NCBI RefSeq assembly: GCF_045862785.1 | Contig: NZ_BQXO01000003.1 | Coordinates: 62,001-126,000, forward strand | Source of the DNA: Furfurilactobacillus curtus | GTDB lineage: Bacteria; Bacillota; Bacilli; Lactobacillales; Lactobacillaceae | Direction of reading: 5' to 3' | Length of the DNA: 64,000 bases | Shown here: piece after piece, positions 1 through 9,254 of the stretch | Layout of the letters: each line of letters begins with the position of its first letter | How positions within the stretch are numbered: the stretch's first letter is position 1 | Notes under the pieces: generated by a model | The model's input: only the letters and a program-made list of their open reading frames with translations | Database searches by the model: none | Told to the model about the DNA's origin: nothing | Position numbers and translations under genes: made by a program

Positions 1-1
1 T

Positions 2-113
2 CCCTCCATGATTGGTTTTTCCGGCTTGTTTTCGCTAATAAATCCTGATTGACTTTGGTCGATAACACACTCCGACTGATACCTATTCTACTGAATCAGA
101 CGTCAAATAACAA
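2..113 (-). promoter_or_regulatory. Promoter and ribosome binding site of the next gene, off the left edge
   Basis: Read on the minus strand, TTGTTA (108-113) and TAGAAT (85-90) are 17 bases apart and make a plausible sigma-A promoter downstream of alaS. A strong ribosome binding site, GGAGGGA, lies at the extreme left edge (about 1-7), so a minus-strand gene should start just outside the window. In lactobacilli the gene after alaS is usually the small IreB-family (YrzL) gene; that identity is inference. No gene is seen within 1-232. Confidence 0.45.
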
Positions 114-232
114 TTATCTTGAGCGTTGTAACGATTTTGAAAGATTCAAGGCTCACGAATTAAACAACGCCATCACCTTCAATAAATTGAAGATAATGAC
201 GTCATTGAAACGCTGTAAACATTCAAACCTAA

Positions 233-2887
233 TTACTTAATCGCGTCGACCAACCAATGCTTAGCTTGAGTTAAAGCCGTGTCGATCCCTTCCGGATTTT
301 TACCGCCGGCTTGAGCCATATCCGGACGACCACCACCACCACCGTTGATGGCCGGTGCAATCGCTTTAATTAAATCGCCAGCTTTGATCCCAGTCTTCAC
401 TAAATTCGGTGCGACGGCTACTAACAAGTTAGCTTTACCGTCCGCAGCCGTCGCTAAGACTAACACATCAGAAGGCAAGGATTGCTTCCAATCATCTGCC
501 AATTGACGTAATTGACCCATACCAGCGACCTGAACAGCTTGGGCAATGACTTTAGCGCCATTAATTTCCTCAATATTAGTAAAGGCATTGGCTGCTTGTT
601 GGGACGCCATTTTCGCTTGTAACGCTGTTTGTTCATTCTCCAACTGCTTAATGTCAGTCTGCAACGCAGCCACTTTATGCGGCACCTCTTTGACTTGTTG
701 TGACTTCACTAAATCAGCCGTCTGTTGCAAAAGTACTTCTTCATTATTCAAGAAATCGAAGGCTTCTGCTGCCGTTACTGCTTCAATACGGCGAACACCG
801 GCACCAACCCCAGTTTCAGAAACAATCTTGAACAACCCGATTTCATTAGTGTTAGCGACATGATCGCCACCACAAAATTCAACGTTGAAATCACCCATTG
901 ACACAACGCGGACTGTTTTCCCGTATTTTTCCGAAAACATCGCGATCGCACCCATTTTTTTCGCGGTTGCTAAATCCGTCTCCACTGTCTTCACAGTCAA
1001 TTCGGCAAAGATTTGGTCATTAACCATCTGTTCAACTTTGCGCAGATCTGCCTGAGTGACTTGACCAAAATGCGTGAAGTCAAAACGCAGATAGTTGGGT
1101 TCCACTAACGATCCGGCTTGACTCGTGTGATCACCTAATACATTGCGCAAAGATTGGTCCAGTAAATGCGTCGCCGAATGATTCTTCTCAATCTTGCGAT
1201 GACGCATCTGATTCACAATCAACTTATAAGTGGCATTTTTCTTCAGTGTACCAGTCAATTTAACCGTATGCAGATTTTGACCATTCGGTGCATGCTGCAC
1301 ATCGGTCACTTCAGCAACTTCATTACCATCTTCATCAAGGACCGTGCCAGTATCAGCAACCTGACCACCCATTTCCGCATAGAATGGTGTTTGATCGAAA
1401 ATCAATTCGGCCGTTTCATTCTTCTCTTTGGCCTCATCGACAAGTGCCTCATTAACGATGATATCCATTAATTTAGCGTGATCGACTGTCAATTGCGTGT
1501 AACCCACGTATTGGCTTGGTGTCTTGATATCGGTCAATAACGCACGCTGAACACCCATCGATTTCGCTGAAGACCGTGCATTACGAGCTCGCTGACGCTG
1601 TTCTTCCATAGCGGCCTTGAAGCCGGCTTGATCAACACCCAAGCCTTCGTCACTCGCATACTCAGTCGTCAACTCAATTGGAAAACCATACGTATCAAAC
1701 AACTTGAACGCGTCTGTACCCGCTAATTGCGTGTTTCCTGCCGCCTTCGTTGCTGCGATTGTATCATTCAATAAGGACAGACCAGTGTCTAACGTCACGT
1801 TAAAGCGATCTTCTTCTGAATGAATAACACCGGCAATGTAATCAGCTTGTTCCAAAACCTCTGGATAATGGCTTTGCATAATTTTTCCGACCACCGGAAC
1901 CAATTGATACAAAAAGGCTTCGTTAATCCCGAGCTTTTTACCATTTAAAATTGCCCGTCGAATCAAGCGCCGAATGACGTATCCGCGACCTTCGTTGGAA
2001 GGTAACGCACCGTCGCCAATCGCGAACGTCACCGCCCGTGCATGATCGGCAATGATTTTAAAGGACACATCATCGGCTGCATTATCGCCATAATGTTTCC
2101 CATCAGACAACTGTTCCGTGGCGCGAATAATTGGTAAAAATAGATCCGTTTCAAAATTAGTTTTGGCGTGTTGAAAGACGGAAACTAAGCGTTCCAATCC
2201 CATGCCAGTATCAATGTTTTTATGTGGTAGTGGTTCATAAGTGCCTTCAGGTGTGTGATTAAATTGTGAAAACACGATGTTCCATATTTCTAAGTAACGT
2301 TCGTTTTCACCACCAGGATAATTTTCAGGATCATCTTCGGCAACATTGTTCATTGCCTGACCGCGATCGTAAAAAATTTCTGAATCAGGACCAGAAGGGC
2401 CCTGACCGATATCCCAAAAGTTATCTTCGGCAGCCAAGATGTGATCAGGAGCCACACCTGCATCTAACCACTGTTCCTTGGCATCGTTGTCCTTAGGATA
2501 AACTGTGATATACAACTTATCAGGATCAAAGCCAAACCACTGATCACCGGTTAATAATTCCCACGCCCAGTGAATGGCTTCCGGTTTAAAGTAGTCCCCC
2601 ACTGAGAAGTTACCTAACATTTCAAATAAGGTATGGTGCCGAGCTGTCCGTCCGACATTTTCAATATCATTAGTTCGAATACTCTTTTGTGAACTAGTCA
2701 TCCGCGGATTATCTGGCACAACGGAGCCATCAAAATATTTCTTCATCGTGGCCACCCCAGAGTTGATCCACAGTAAGGTCGGGTCATCGACGGGAACTAA
2801 TGAGGCACTAGGCATGATTTTGTGACCATGCTGTTCAAAAAAGTCCAGATACATTTGGCGAATCTGACTACTTGATAATTCTTTCAT
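233..2887 (-). CDS. alaS: Alanyl-tRNA synthetase
   Basis: The 884-residue protein charges tRNA-Ala with alanine in the cytoplasm and edits mischarged Ser and Gly. It has the class II catalytic domain at the N-terminus, the editing-domain metal motif HSATH near residue 565, a second editing motif CGGDH near 670, and the glycine-rich C-Ala region (GGGGGRPDMAQAGG) at the end. Most AlaRS have CGGTH at the second motif, so Asp for Thr is a small departure; the metal-binding Cys and His are kept. The start was placed at 2887 because AAAGGA lies 8 bases upstream; the longer reading to 3004 would translate the T-box leader. It is controlled by the T-box just upstream. Confidence 0.96.
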   Translation of the reverse strand: MKELSSSQIRQMYLDFFEQHGHKIMPSASLVPVDDPTLLWINSGVATMKKYFDGSVVPDNPRMTSSQKSIRTNDIENVGRTARHHTLFEMLGNFSVGDYFKPEAIHWAWELLTGDQWFGFDPDKLYITVYPKDNDAKEQWLDAGVAPDHILAAEDNFWDIGQGPSGPDSEIFYDRGQAMNNVAEDDPENYPGGENERYLEIWNIVFSQFNHTPEGTYEPLPHKNIDTGMGLERLVSVFQHAKTNFETDLFLPIIRATEQLSDGKHYGDNAADDVSFKIIADHARAVTFAIGDGALPSNEGRGYVIRRLIRRAILNGKKLGINEAFLYQLVPVVGKIMQSHYPEVLEQADYIAGVIHSEEDRFNVTLDTGLSLLNDTIAATKAAGNTQLAGTDAFKLFDTYGFPIELTTEYASDEGLGVDQAGFKAAMEEQRQRARNARSSAKSMGVQRALLTDIKTPSQYVGYTQLTVDHAKLMDIIVNEALVDEAKEKNETAELIFDQTPFYAEMGGQVADTGTVLDEDGNEVAEVTDVQHAPNGQNLHTVKLTGTLKKNATYKLIVNQMRHRKIEKNHSATHLLDQSLRNVLGDHTSQAGSLVEPNYLRFDFTHFGQVTQADLRKVEQMVNDQIFAELTVKTVETDLATAKKMGAIAMFSEKYGKTVRVVSMGDFNVEFCGGDHVANTNEIGLFKIVSETGVGAGVRRIEAVTAAEAFDFLNNEEVLLQQTADLVKSQQVKEVPHKVAALQTDIKQLENEQTALQAKMASQQAANAFTNIEEINGAKVIAQAVQVAGMGQLRQLADDWKQSLPSDVLVLATAADGKANLLVAVAPNLVKTGIKAGDLIKAIAPAINGGGGGRPDMAQAGGKNPEGIDTALTQAKHWLVDAIK

Positions 2888-2911
2888 AGCATTCCTTTCA
2901 TGAAGCTTGCC

Positions 2912-3136
2912 CCAACAAAAACAACACCGCTGCCTGCAAAGACGGCTCAATAGCCGCGGTTCCACTTTGCTTGCAACGATGTTGATCGTTAACCTCTCAC
3001 TCATAACGCCGAGTCGCGTGTTGGTTAAACAAGATTTTGTGTAATTTTACTGTGAGGGAGCGCGCTGATGCTTCATTCGTCCTTCTCACCAACCAGGGCG
3101 TCGCTGAAAGTGTCACATCATTGCATATCCTCGACG
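2912..3136 (-). promoter_or_regulatory. T-box leader of alaS (tRNA-Ala sensing)
   Basis: The conserved T-box sequence AAGTGGAACCGCGG is at 2954-2967 on the minus strand. It is followed by a terminator hairpin with ACCGC/GCGGT arms (2926-2960) and a U-rich run (2912-2924), immediately before the alaS ribosome binding site. Uncharged tRNA should stabilise the antiterminator and permit alaS transcription. I could not fold stem I convincingly, so the alanine specifier codon is inferred from the downstream gene and not read directly. Confidence 0.85.
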
Positions 3137-3142
3137 TCCAAC

Positions 3143-3172
3143 AGTATAGCATTGTCCGGGTCTGACAAGCAA
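3143..3172 (-). promoter_or_regulatory. alaS promoter
   Basis: An extended -10 (TGC then TATACT, 3143-3151) has TTGCTT 18 bases upstream (3167-3172). It fires into the T-box leader. The rest of the gap up to 3343 (between this promoter and the end of the helicase gene) shows nothing else I can support, and no clear terminator for the helicase gene. Confidence 0.6.
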
Positions 3173-3343
3173 GCCTGATCTAGGTCCGGATTGCATGCTT
3201 AAAATCTTCAATTAGTGCAGATCAAGCTTTTACAAGGTTATTCACTATCAACCAATTAACCTGTTTATTCTGCGAGGATCCTTGACAAAGCCGTTTTGAA
3301 TTCAAGCGACAGCAAACAAGGACAGCTGGTGATCAGCGCCCAG

Positions 3344-4723
3344 CTACGACTCACCACGTTGCTGGCGATTTGCCTCGCCTTGGTGCCGGTGTTGACGCCG
3401 TTGCGAACGAGCTGATTCTCTTTGCTCAACCCGCTTATCTTGTTGCGCTTTTCGCTTAATTGCGTTTTTGATCTGGTGCTTATAACCAGGTTTAACCTTC
3501 TTCTTCTTTTTCTTGACCAAGCCAACAAGGGTTGGATCTAATTTAGCATGCGTGGCTGTTCGCTGCTGGCGTCGATTACGATCGTAAGAATCGACAATCT
3601 CACCATTTCGAATCGTCTTCGGCTTAAACGTCACCCCAAGTTGCTCAATTTCAGCGATTCGGTCTTCTTCGCCAGGTTGATACAGCGTGATTGCAATCCC
3701 AGGCATCCCATTACGGCCTGTCCGGCCGACACGATGAATGAAGAAATCCAAGTCCGCCGGAATGCCATCATTGATGACGTGTGAAACACCCTTGATATCG
3801 ATTCCTCGGGCGGCCAAATCTGTCGCGACGACGTACTGATACTCTAAATTCTGAACCTGTTTCATGACCCGTTTACGTTCACGAGCTGGCACATCCCCAG
3901 AAATCATTGCAACTTTCAGCCCCTGACCCTTCAGATAGGCAGTCAATTCAGCTGTCCGCTGCTTAGTATTACAAAAAATCAGAACCAAGTATGGTTCACC
4001 CATCGTCAATAAGTTATAGATGAGCTCATTTTTTTGCTGACTCTTTGTCGAAATTAACCAGTTATCAATTGTCGGACTAATAATTGAAGTCACCGGAATT
4101 TCTTCAATGACCGGATTGGTCAGATACTTGCGCAAAAACGGCTGCAATTTCTGTGGGATTGTCGCAGAAAAGACCAACATTTGTAAATCTTTTGGTAAGG
4201 CCCCCGCAATGTGGTCAACATCATTTAAAAAGCCCATATCTAAAGTCATGTCAGCCTCATCGACCACAAATTGGTGCGCCGTATGCAAGTCGAGATCATG
4301 CTCATCCATGAAATCACGCAGACGTCCCGGCGTCCCAATCACAATTTGCGGTTGATGCTTCTCTAATTGCCGTTCTTGGCGAGCTCGATCCGTACCACCG
4401 ACATATTTAGCAATCCGAATCGGTTGGTTGAAATGCTCAGCCAACTGTTTCGCGTCGGCATAAATCTGATTCGCGAGTTCTCGTGATGGCGTTGCAATAA
4501 TGGTTTGAACTTCGTTAGCTTCTAAATCTAAGCGGTTGAAGATTGGTAACAGGAAAGCATGCGTCTTCCCACTTCCAGTCTGGGATTGACCGATCACTGA
4601 CCGGCCTGCCAAAATCACCGGAATTAGCTTAGCCTGAACCGGTGTTGGCTGAACAAAATCGATGTCTTTTAAGGCCGCTAATAACTCCGGCCGCAGTTGT
4701 AAATCTGTAAAGGTTTCTGTCAT
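3344..4723 (-). CDS. cshB: DEAD-box RNA helicase, CshB-like
   Basis: A 459-residue ATP-dependent RNA helicase of the cold-shock/ribosome-assembly type. Motifs seen: Q motif (VQPTPVQ, residues 24-30), Walker A GQSQTGSGKT (45-54), TPGR, DEAD (155-158), SAT (186-188), and HRVGRTGR near 330. A lysine- and arginine-rich tail beginning with a run of six lysines probably adds RNA affinity. AAGGAGA precedes the start. The start overlaps the stop of the upstream phosphoesterase gene by 4 bases (ATGA), so the two are translationally coupled. The CshB assignment over CshA rests on the compact size and the SQTGSGKT motif. Confidence 0.88.
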   Translation of the reverse strand: MTETFTDLQLRPELLAALKDIDFVQPTPVQAKLIPVILAGRSVIGQSQTGSGKTHAFLLPIFNRLDLEANEVQTIIATPSRELANQIYADAKQLAEHFNQPIRIAKYVGGTDRARQERQLEKHQPQIVIGTPGRLRDFMDEHDLDLHTAHQFVVDEADMTLDMGFLNDVDHIAGALPKDLQMLVFSATIPQKLQPFLRKYLTNPVIEEIPVTSIISPTIDNWLISTKSQQKNELIYNLLTMGEPYLVLIFCNTKQRTAELTAYLKGQGLKVAMISGDVPARERKRVMKQVQNLEYQYVVATDLAARGIDIKGVSHVINDGIPADLDFFIHRVGRTGRNGMPGIAITLYQPGEEDRIAEIEQLGVTFKPKTIRNGEIVDSYDRNRRQQRTATHAKLDPTLVGLVKKKKKKVKPGYKHQIKNAIKRKAQQDKRVEQRESARSQRRQHRHQGEANRQQRGES

Positions 4724-5670
4724 ATCGTCTCCTTAAAATCGGCGGTTAATTGCTCTAGCTGGGCGATCATTTGATTAGCCTCGTTGAGATCTTGAGCCTT
4801 GGCACCACTGGCCAGCGGATGCCCACCGCCGTGATGTTGCCGAGCCAATCCATTAATCTGAGGTCCCTTGGAACGCAAACGAACACGATAACTGTGATCA
4901 TCTTGCTCCTCAAAAATTGCCCAAGTCTTGACAGTCGCAATCTTACCTAGCATCGGGACCAAACTAGCGGTCCCAGCGTCACCTAGTTCAAACGATTTAA
5001 TCGTTGCGTCACTTAAAATCACATGGGCCGCTCCAACTTCTGACACGTGGACCTGTTCATATAAATAAGCGGTCAATCGCGCAACTGGTAAAGTCATTTC
5101 GTCCTCGTGTTGATTGATAGTTACCGCGTCAATCCCAGTGGCCATCAACTGCGCGGTAACCGTCATCGTATGGGGGGTTGTATCTGAATACAAGAAACGC
5201 CCTGTGTCCCCGACAATCCCAGCATATAAAGCCGCAGCAGCCACTTTGTCAATCGAAAGTTCAAAGCGATTAGCAAAGTCCGTCACCATTTCTGATGTTG
5301 AGGAAGCAGTCTCATTCACCCAGCTAAGATCACCAAAAGGTTCATCATCAGGATGGTGATCGATTTTGATCACTTCTTGCCCACGCCGCCATCGCTGATC
5401 GTCAACTCGCGGCTCGTTGGCAGTATCTAACACCAAGATAAGTGCTTCGTCAAACAATTCATCACTAACGGACTCCATTTCACCCAACCAAGCCAATCCT
5501 GGGACTTGTTTGCCAACGATGTAAATCTGCTTGGTTGGAAATGCCGCCTGTAAAATTGTCGCTAACCCCACTTGTGAACCAACCGCATCTGGGTCTGGTC
5601 GTTGATGACGATGAATCATGATAATTTGTTTACGTTTAATTTCCTCAAAAATTACTTTTTGAACATCCAT
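4720..5670 (-). CDS. nrnA: DHH-family oligoribonuclease / pAp phosphatase, NrnA-like
   Basis: A 316-residue DHH/DHHA1 phosphoesterase that in the NrnA family degrades 2-5-mer nanoRNAs and dephosphorylates pAp. Visible motifs are DPDAVGS (about 26-32), DTANEPR, the DHH signature IDHHPD, GDTGRF, and the C-terminal DHHA1 substrate loop GGGH. The start at 5670 is chosen because GAGGGG sits 8 bases upstream; an upstream start at 5691 would put the ribosome binding site inside the gene. It overlaps the helicase gene by 4 bases, so an exonuclease and an RNA helicase are co-expressed, which fits a role in RNA turnover. Confidence 0.9.
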   Translation of the reverse strand: MDVQKVIFEEIKRKQIIMIHRHQRPDPDAVGSQVGLATILQAAFPTKQIYIVGKQVPGLAWLGEMESVSDELFDEALILVLDTANEPRVDDQRWRRGQEVIKIDHHPDDEPFGDLSWVNETASSTSEMVTDFANRFELSIDKVAAAALYAGIVGDTGRFLYSDTTPHTMTVTAQLMATGIDAVTINQHEDEMTLPVARLTAYLYEQVHVSEVGAAHVILSDATIKSFELGDAGTASLVPMLGKIATVKTWAIFEEQDDHSYRVRLRSKGPQINGLARQHHGGGHPLASGAKAQDLNEANQMIAQLEQLTADFKETI

Positions 5671-5755
5671 GCATGAATCCCCTCTTGTCAATCTGGTATC
5701 TGCAAGTATAACGAAGTGCCGCGTCGATTACAAAGTGCATCCGGTGCCATGGACC

Positions 5756-6892
5756 TCAAAAAGCCTTGGACGAGGCCGGCGAGAACAACGGCAAACTTAA
5801 ATTTTCAAATGTTAAAGGATCAAGATTGGTCATCGTAATTCCCAACAAACGGACCCCCTTAGTTAAATCAGCCGTGGCGTCAAACAAATCTTTAGCAACC
5901 TCATACAATTGAGTCGCCATATTTTCGTAGTACTCGGCCTGCGTTTGTCGTTTCGTCACCGTATTGAAGTCGGCATCTCTAACTTTGAGAACAATCGTTT
6001 TACCATGACGCTGCTGTGCATTTAGATGCGCCGTCAAGTCGTTCGCTAAATGTTGCAATTGATCGCTGACATCCGTTTCATTGGTCAAGGGTTGATCGAA
6101 TGTCTCTTCACGGCCAATCGATTTACGCGTGCGTTGCCATTCAACTGGACGATCATCACTACCACGAACGTGCCGATATAATCCATAACCTAGTTTACCG
6201 AAATGCTGAATCAAATCAGTCTCAGACCAGGTCAACAAATCTGCGCCCGTTAAAATATCTAAATCATGCATCTTCGGAACTGTTTTTTTGCCTACGCCGC
6301 GAAATTTTTCAATCGGTAATGGTGCCAAAAACCGCTCCGCATCTCCAGGCAAAACGACGGTGACCCCCACGGGCTTCGCATAGTCAGAAGCAAGTTTAGC
6401 TAGAAATTTGTTATAAGAAACGCCAGTGGAGCAGGTTAAATGAACCTTATCCCAAATCTCTGTTTGTAATTTATGCGCCAATGCAACGGCCGATTTAAAG
6501 TTCTGCTTATTCCGAGTGACATCTAGATAGGCTTCATCAAAGGCAATCGGCTCAATATGATCGGTGTACTCATGAAAAATTTCGTGAATCTGAGCAGAAA
6601 TTGCCCGATATTTTGGAAAATCTGGTCGTTTAAATACCGCTTGGGGCGCTAATTTTTGCGCTTCATTAGCCGCCATAGCTGAATGAACACCTAACGCTCG
6701 GGCCCGATAGTTAGCCGTCGTCACCACCCCATGTCCACCCGTTTGCCGCGGATCACGGGCAATAATCAATGGTTGCGTTTTTAATTGTGGCTCATCACGC
6801 TCTTCAATAGAAGCGTAGAAAGCATCCATATCCACATGAATGATTTTCCGGCTGGCATCGACCCGCACCGGAATTTGAATGAAGGCCGCCAT
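5756..6892 (-). CDS. dinB: DNA polymerase IV (Y-family)
   Basis: A 378-residue translesion DNA polymerase. Catalytic metal ligands are seen in VDMDAFYAS (Asp21, Asp23) and FDEAYLDVT (Asp119, Glu120), followed by the helix-hairpin-helix (FRGVGKKT) and the little-finger domain. The start at 6892 is set by GAGGAGAG six bases upstream; the TTG at 6898 abuts that site and is unlikely. A LexA-type box lies just upstream, so SOS induction is expected. The last residues do not show a canonical beta-clamp binding peptide that I can be sure of. Confidence 0.93.
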   Translation of the reverse strand: MAAFIQIPVRVDASRKIIHVDMDAFYASIEERDEPQLKTQPLIIARDPRQTGGHGVVTTANYRARALGVHSAMAANEAQKLAPQAVFKRPDFPKYRAISAQIHEIFHEYTDHIEPIAFDEAYLDVTRNKQNFKSAVALAHKLQTEIWDKVHLTCSTGVSYNKFLAKLASDYAKPVGVTVVLPGDAERFLAPLPIEKFRGVGKKTVPKMHDLDILTGADLLTWSETDLIQHFGKLGYGLYRHVRGSDDRPVEWQRTRKSIGREETFDQPLTNETDVSDQLQHLANDLTAHLNAQQRHGKTIVLKVRDADFNTVTKRQTQAEYYENMATQLYEVAKDLFDATADLTKGVRLLGITMTNLDPLTFENLSLPLFSPASSKAF

Positions 6893-6932
6893 TGTCAACT
6901 CTCCTCGCGCTAGCTTGATAAGCCTATTTTAG

Positions 6933-6946
6933 CAAACATATGTTCT
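6933..6946 (-). promoter_or_regulatory. LexA (DinR) box upstream of dinB
   Basis: AGAACATATGTTTG matches the Firmicute SOS box CGAAC-N4-GTTCG at all but the first and one late position. It lies about 40 bases before the dinB start, overlapping the likely promoter region (TAAAAT follows). It suggests that dinB is LexA-repressed and DNA-damage induced. Confidence 0.65.
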
Positions 6947-6971
6947 CTTCACCAGCGATCCCTAGTTAAAT

Positions 6972-7002
6972 CAAAAAAAGATCATCGCAGAATACGATGA
7001 TC
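6972..7002 (-). terminator. Intrinsic terminator after yajC
   Basis: On the minus strand the 8-bp stem GATCATCG/CGATGATC with a 7-base loop is followed by seven U. It ends the mutS-mutL-ruvA-ruvB-yajC run and separates it from dinB. Confidence 0.85.
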
Positions 7003-7036
7003 GCAGATAATTCACATAATTAAACTTACCTAACAG

Positions 7037-7519
7037 CTAGTTAGCCTGACTGTCACTAGCTTCACTTGCTGTGTCACTAGCACTGGTCACCGTCGTCGAG
7101 TCTGCAGCAGAATCAACAACGCTATCTACGGCGCTTGTGGCTTCGCTGGCTGGAGTTGCTGAAGCAGCGCTAGCCGTAGTAGTTGTCGCTGGTGCAACTG
7201 CTGTCGCTGGCGTTTCAACGTGGTGAATCGCTTGTTGATCAAATGGTAAGTAAATACCATCTACGTCAATTGTCACAATTTTTTTAGCAGCATCCATTGA
7301 ATCGATAATTCCATGTAGGCCACCAATGGTGACCACATGATCGCCAATGTGCATGCCATTCATCATTTCTTTACGTTGTTCTTGTTGCTTGCGGTTAGGC
7401 CGCAAGATGAAAAAATAAAAGACCCCAACAAACAAAACAACCATCAAAACGGTGCTCCAAAGACTACCACCAGCGGCGCCACTTGCACCCATCAAATCGA
7501 AATTCACTAAACTTGTCAA
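7037..7519 (-). CDS. yajC: Preprotein translocase subunit YajC
   Basis: YajC is an accessory subunit of the Sec translocon. One membrane helix (LWSTVLMVVLFVGVFYFFIL) is followed by the family hallmark RPNRKQQEQRKEM and a short beta-rich domain (HIGDHVVTIGGLHG). After about residue 100 the protein has a long low-complexity Ala/Ser/Thr/Asp tail, longer than in typical YajC of about 100 residues. Start choice is uncertain: I take TTG at 7519, with GAGGTGG five bases upstream; the GTG at 7528 overlaps that site. Confidence 0.85.
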   Translation of the reverse strand: MTSLVNFDLMGASGAAGGSLWSTVLMVVLFVGVFYFFILRPNRKQQEQRKEMMNGMHIGDHVVTIGGLHGIIDSMDAAKKIVTIDVDGIYLPFDQQAIHHVETPATAVAPATTTTASAASATPASEATSAVDSVVDSAADSTTVTSASDTASEASDSQAN

Positions 7520-7595
7520 TTCATCCACCTCATTTAATTTACTCTGTAGAGTACTGTACCAAACTTACGAACCCTTGCCAAATGGATTCCGTTGA

Positions 7596-8600
7596 TTAAG
7601 CCTCTGGTTTTGATAGGCCTAAGTGCTCATAAGCCGCCGTAGTCACCATTCGACCCCGAGGCGTCCGTTTAATCAGCCCCACCTGTAATAAATATGGTTC
7701 ATACACTTCTGCAATTGTATCTGCCTCTTCACCAATATTGGCTGCCAAAGTCGTTAACCCTACTGGTCCACCATTGTAATACTTAATCATGGTTGCCAAT
7801 AGCTTTAGGTCCACTTCATCTAGTCCCCAGTCATCTACGCCCAACACAGTTAAGGCATGATCGACCATCGGTGCATCAATTGCCGACTGGCCGGCGACTT
7901 CAGCAAAGTCGCGGACCCGTTTTAATAAGCGGTTAGCAATTCGCGGTGTGCCTCGTGAGCGACGTGCAATTTCATGAGCCCCCGCCTTCACGATCTGGGT
8001 AGCTAAAATATCCGCAGAACGTAGCGTAATCTCTTCTAAATCAGCCGTCGTGTAATAATCCATGTGTTCCACAATCCCGAAACGGTCCCGAAGTGGCGCC
8101 GATAATAATCCTGCTCTAGTTGTGGCCCCAATCAAGGTAAATGGCGGCAGTGGGAAATGAACGGGGTGAGCGGTTGGCCCCTGCCCCACGACAATATCAA
8201 TAAAAAAGTCTTCCATCGCCGAATACAACATTTCTTCGACAATTTTAGGTAAGCGATGAATTTCATCAATGAATAAAATATCCCCAGGTTGTAGTTCATT
8301 TAGTAGGGCAATGACATCTCCAGGCCGTTCAATCGCCGGCCCGCTAGTCGTCTTGATTTGAACATGCATCTCATTAGCAATGACCATCGCTAAGGTGGTT
8401 TTACCTAAACCAGGCGGTCCATATAACAAGACATGGTCCAAAGATTCTTCCCGACTGGTCGCTGCGCTAATATACACGTTTAACTGTTGTTTAACCGCAT
8501 CTTGCCCAATGTATTGAGCCAGCGTCGTCGGACGCAAGGACCGTTCCAATGAGGCCTCTTGGTCATCCATGGGTTGCGTTGACATTAATTCATCGTCCAC
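7596..8600 (-). CDS. ruvB: Holliday junction branch migration ATPase RuvB
   Basis: The 334-residue AAA+ motor drives Holliday junction branch migration together with RuvA. Motifs: Walker A GPPGLGKTT, Walker B DEIHRL, sensor I GATTRAG, arginine finger RDRFG, and a C-terminal winged helix (RTPRGRM). It starts with GTG, seven bases after GAGAGGAG. It lies 34 bases after ruvA and should be co-transcribed with it. No ruvC is present, as usual in Firmicutes, where RecU resolves junctions. Confidence 0.97.
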   Translation of the reverse strand: MDDELMSTQPMDDQEASLERSLRPTTLAQYIGQDAVKQQLNVYISAATSREESLDHVLLYGPPGLGKTTLAMVIANEMHVQIKTTSGPAIERPGDVIALLNELQPGDILFIDEIHRLPKIVEEMLYSAMEDFFIDIVVGQGPTAHPVHFPLPPFTLIGATTRAGLLSAPLRDRFGIVEHMDYYTTADLEEITLRSADILATQIVKAGAHEIARRSRGTPRIANRLLKRVRDFAEVAGQSAIDAPMVDHALTVLGVDDWGLDEVDLKLLATMIKYYNGGPVGLTTLAANIGEEADTIAEVYEPYLLQVGLIKRTPRGRMVTTAAYEHLGLSKPEA

Positions 8601-8634
8601 GATCCAGCTCCTCTCTTACTCATGATATCCTCAG

Positions 8635-9231
8635 CTACGCATGGGTCAACTCTCGCAAGGCAGCACTCAGATACTGATCAGTCGTTAACTGATCTAAGTT
8701 CGCCAACTTGTTCGAGACGCGCTTAACCTCACGACTACTGTACCCTAAAGCTGTCAAGGCGGCCAGTGCGTCGTCTAAAGCGTCGTTATCTGAAACGTTA
8801 ACTGATGACGCAGCTACTGGTGTTATTCCTAGATCAGCCAACTTACCGGCTAAGTCTAAGACGATTTGTTGCGCCGTTTTTTTGCCTATTCCGGGAAATT
8901 TGGTCAAAAAAGTAACATCATTCGTTTCAATCGCGTTCACGAGGCCATCATGGTCCTCATTAGCTAAGATGGCTAGCGCACTCTTAGGTCCGATTCCAGA
9001 AACGTTCAACAGTTTTAAGAAAAGACGTTTTTCTGCTTGATCAACAAACCCAAATAAACTCACTTCGGTTTCCCGAATCGCCTGATGAACGTAAATTCGG
9101 ATTGACGTCTCCATATCGACTTGGAAGCGGTAAGGATTGGCGGTTTGAATCAAATATCCCGTCCCATTAACTTCCAAAACGACATGGGTGGGTGTAACTT
9201 CCGTAATTTGACCAACTAGATATTCATACAT
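8635..9231 (-). CDS. ruvA: Holliday junction DNA-binding protein RuvA
   Basis: The 198-residue RuvA binds four-way junctions and recruits RuvB. It has the N-terminal OB fold (MYEYLVGQI...VVLEVNGTGY), two helix-hairpin-helix motifs (VSGIGPKSA and FPGIGKKTA), and the C-terminal RuvB-binding three-helix domain. AAAGGG is seven bases upstream of the ATG. It sits between mutL and ruvB in a repair operon. Confidence 0.97.
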   Translation of the reverse strand: MYEYLVGQITEVTPTHVVLEVNGTGYLIQTANPYRFQVDMETSIRIYVHQAIRETEVSLFGFVDQAEKRLFLKLLNVSGIGPKSALAILANEDHDGLVNAIETNDVTFLTKFPGIGKKTAQQIVLDLAGKLADLGITPVAASSVNVSDNDALDDALAALTALGYSSREVKRVSNKLANLDQLTTDQYLSAALRELTHA

Positions 9232-9254
9232 ACTGTGACCCTTTCATGAGCTAA

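Noticed and set aside
177..192. CTTCAAT/ATTGAAG hairpin downstream of alaS as a terminator
   Set aside because: It has a 7-bp AT-rich stem with a 2-base loop and no U run on the minus strand.
2888..3004. N-terminal extension of the alaS frame by 39 residues
   Set aside because: It translates the T-box terminator, and the ribosome binding site fits only the start at 2887.
3265..3528. Minus-strand 87-residue frame over the end of the helicase gene
   Set aside because: It overlaps the basic tail of the helicase in another frame and has no start signal.
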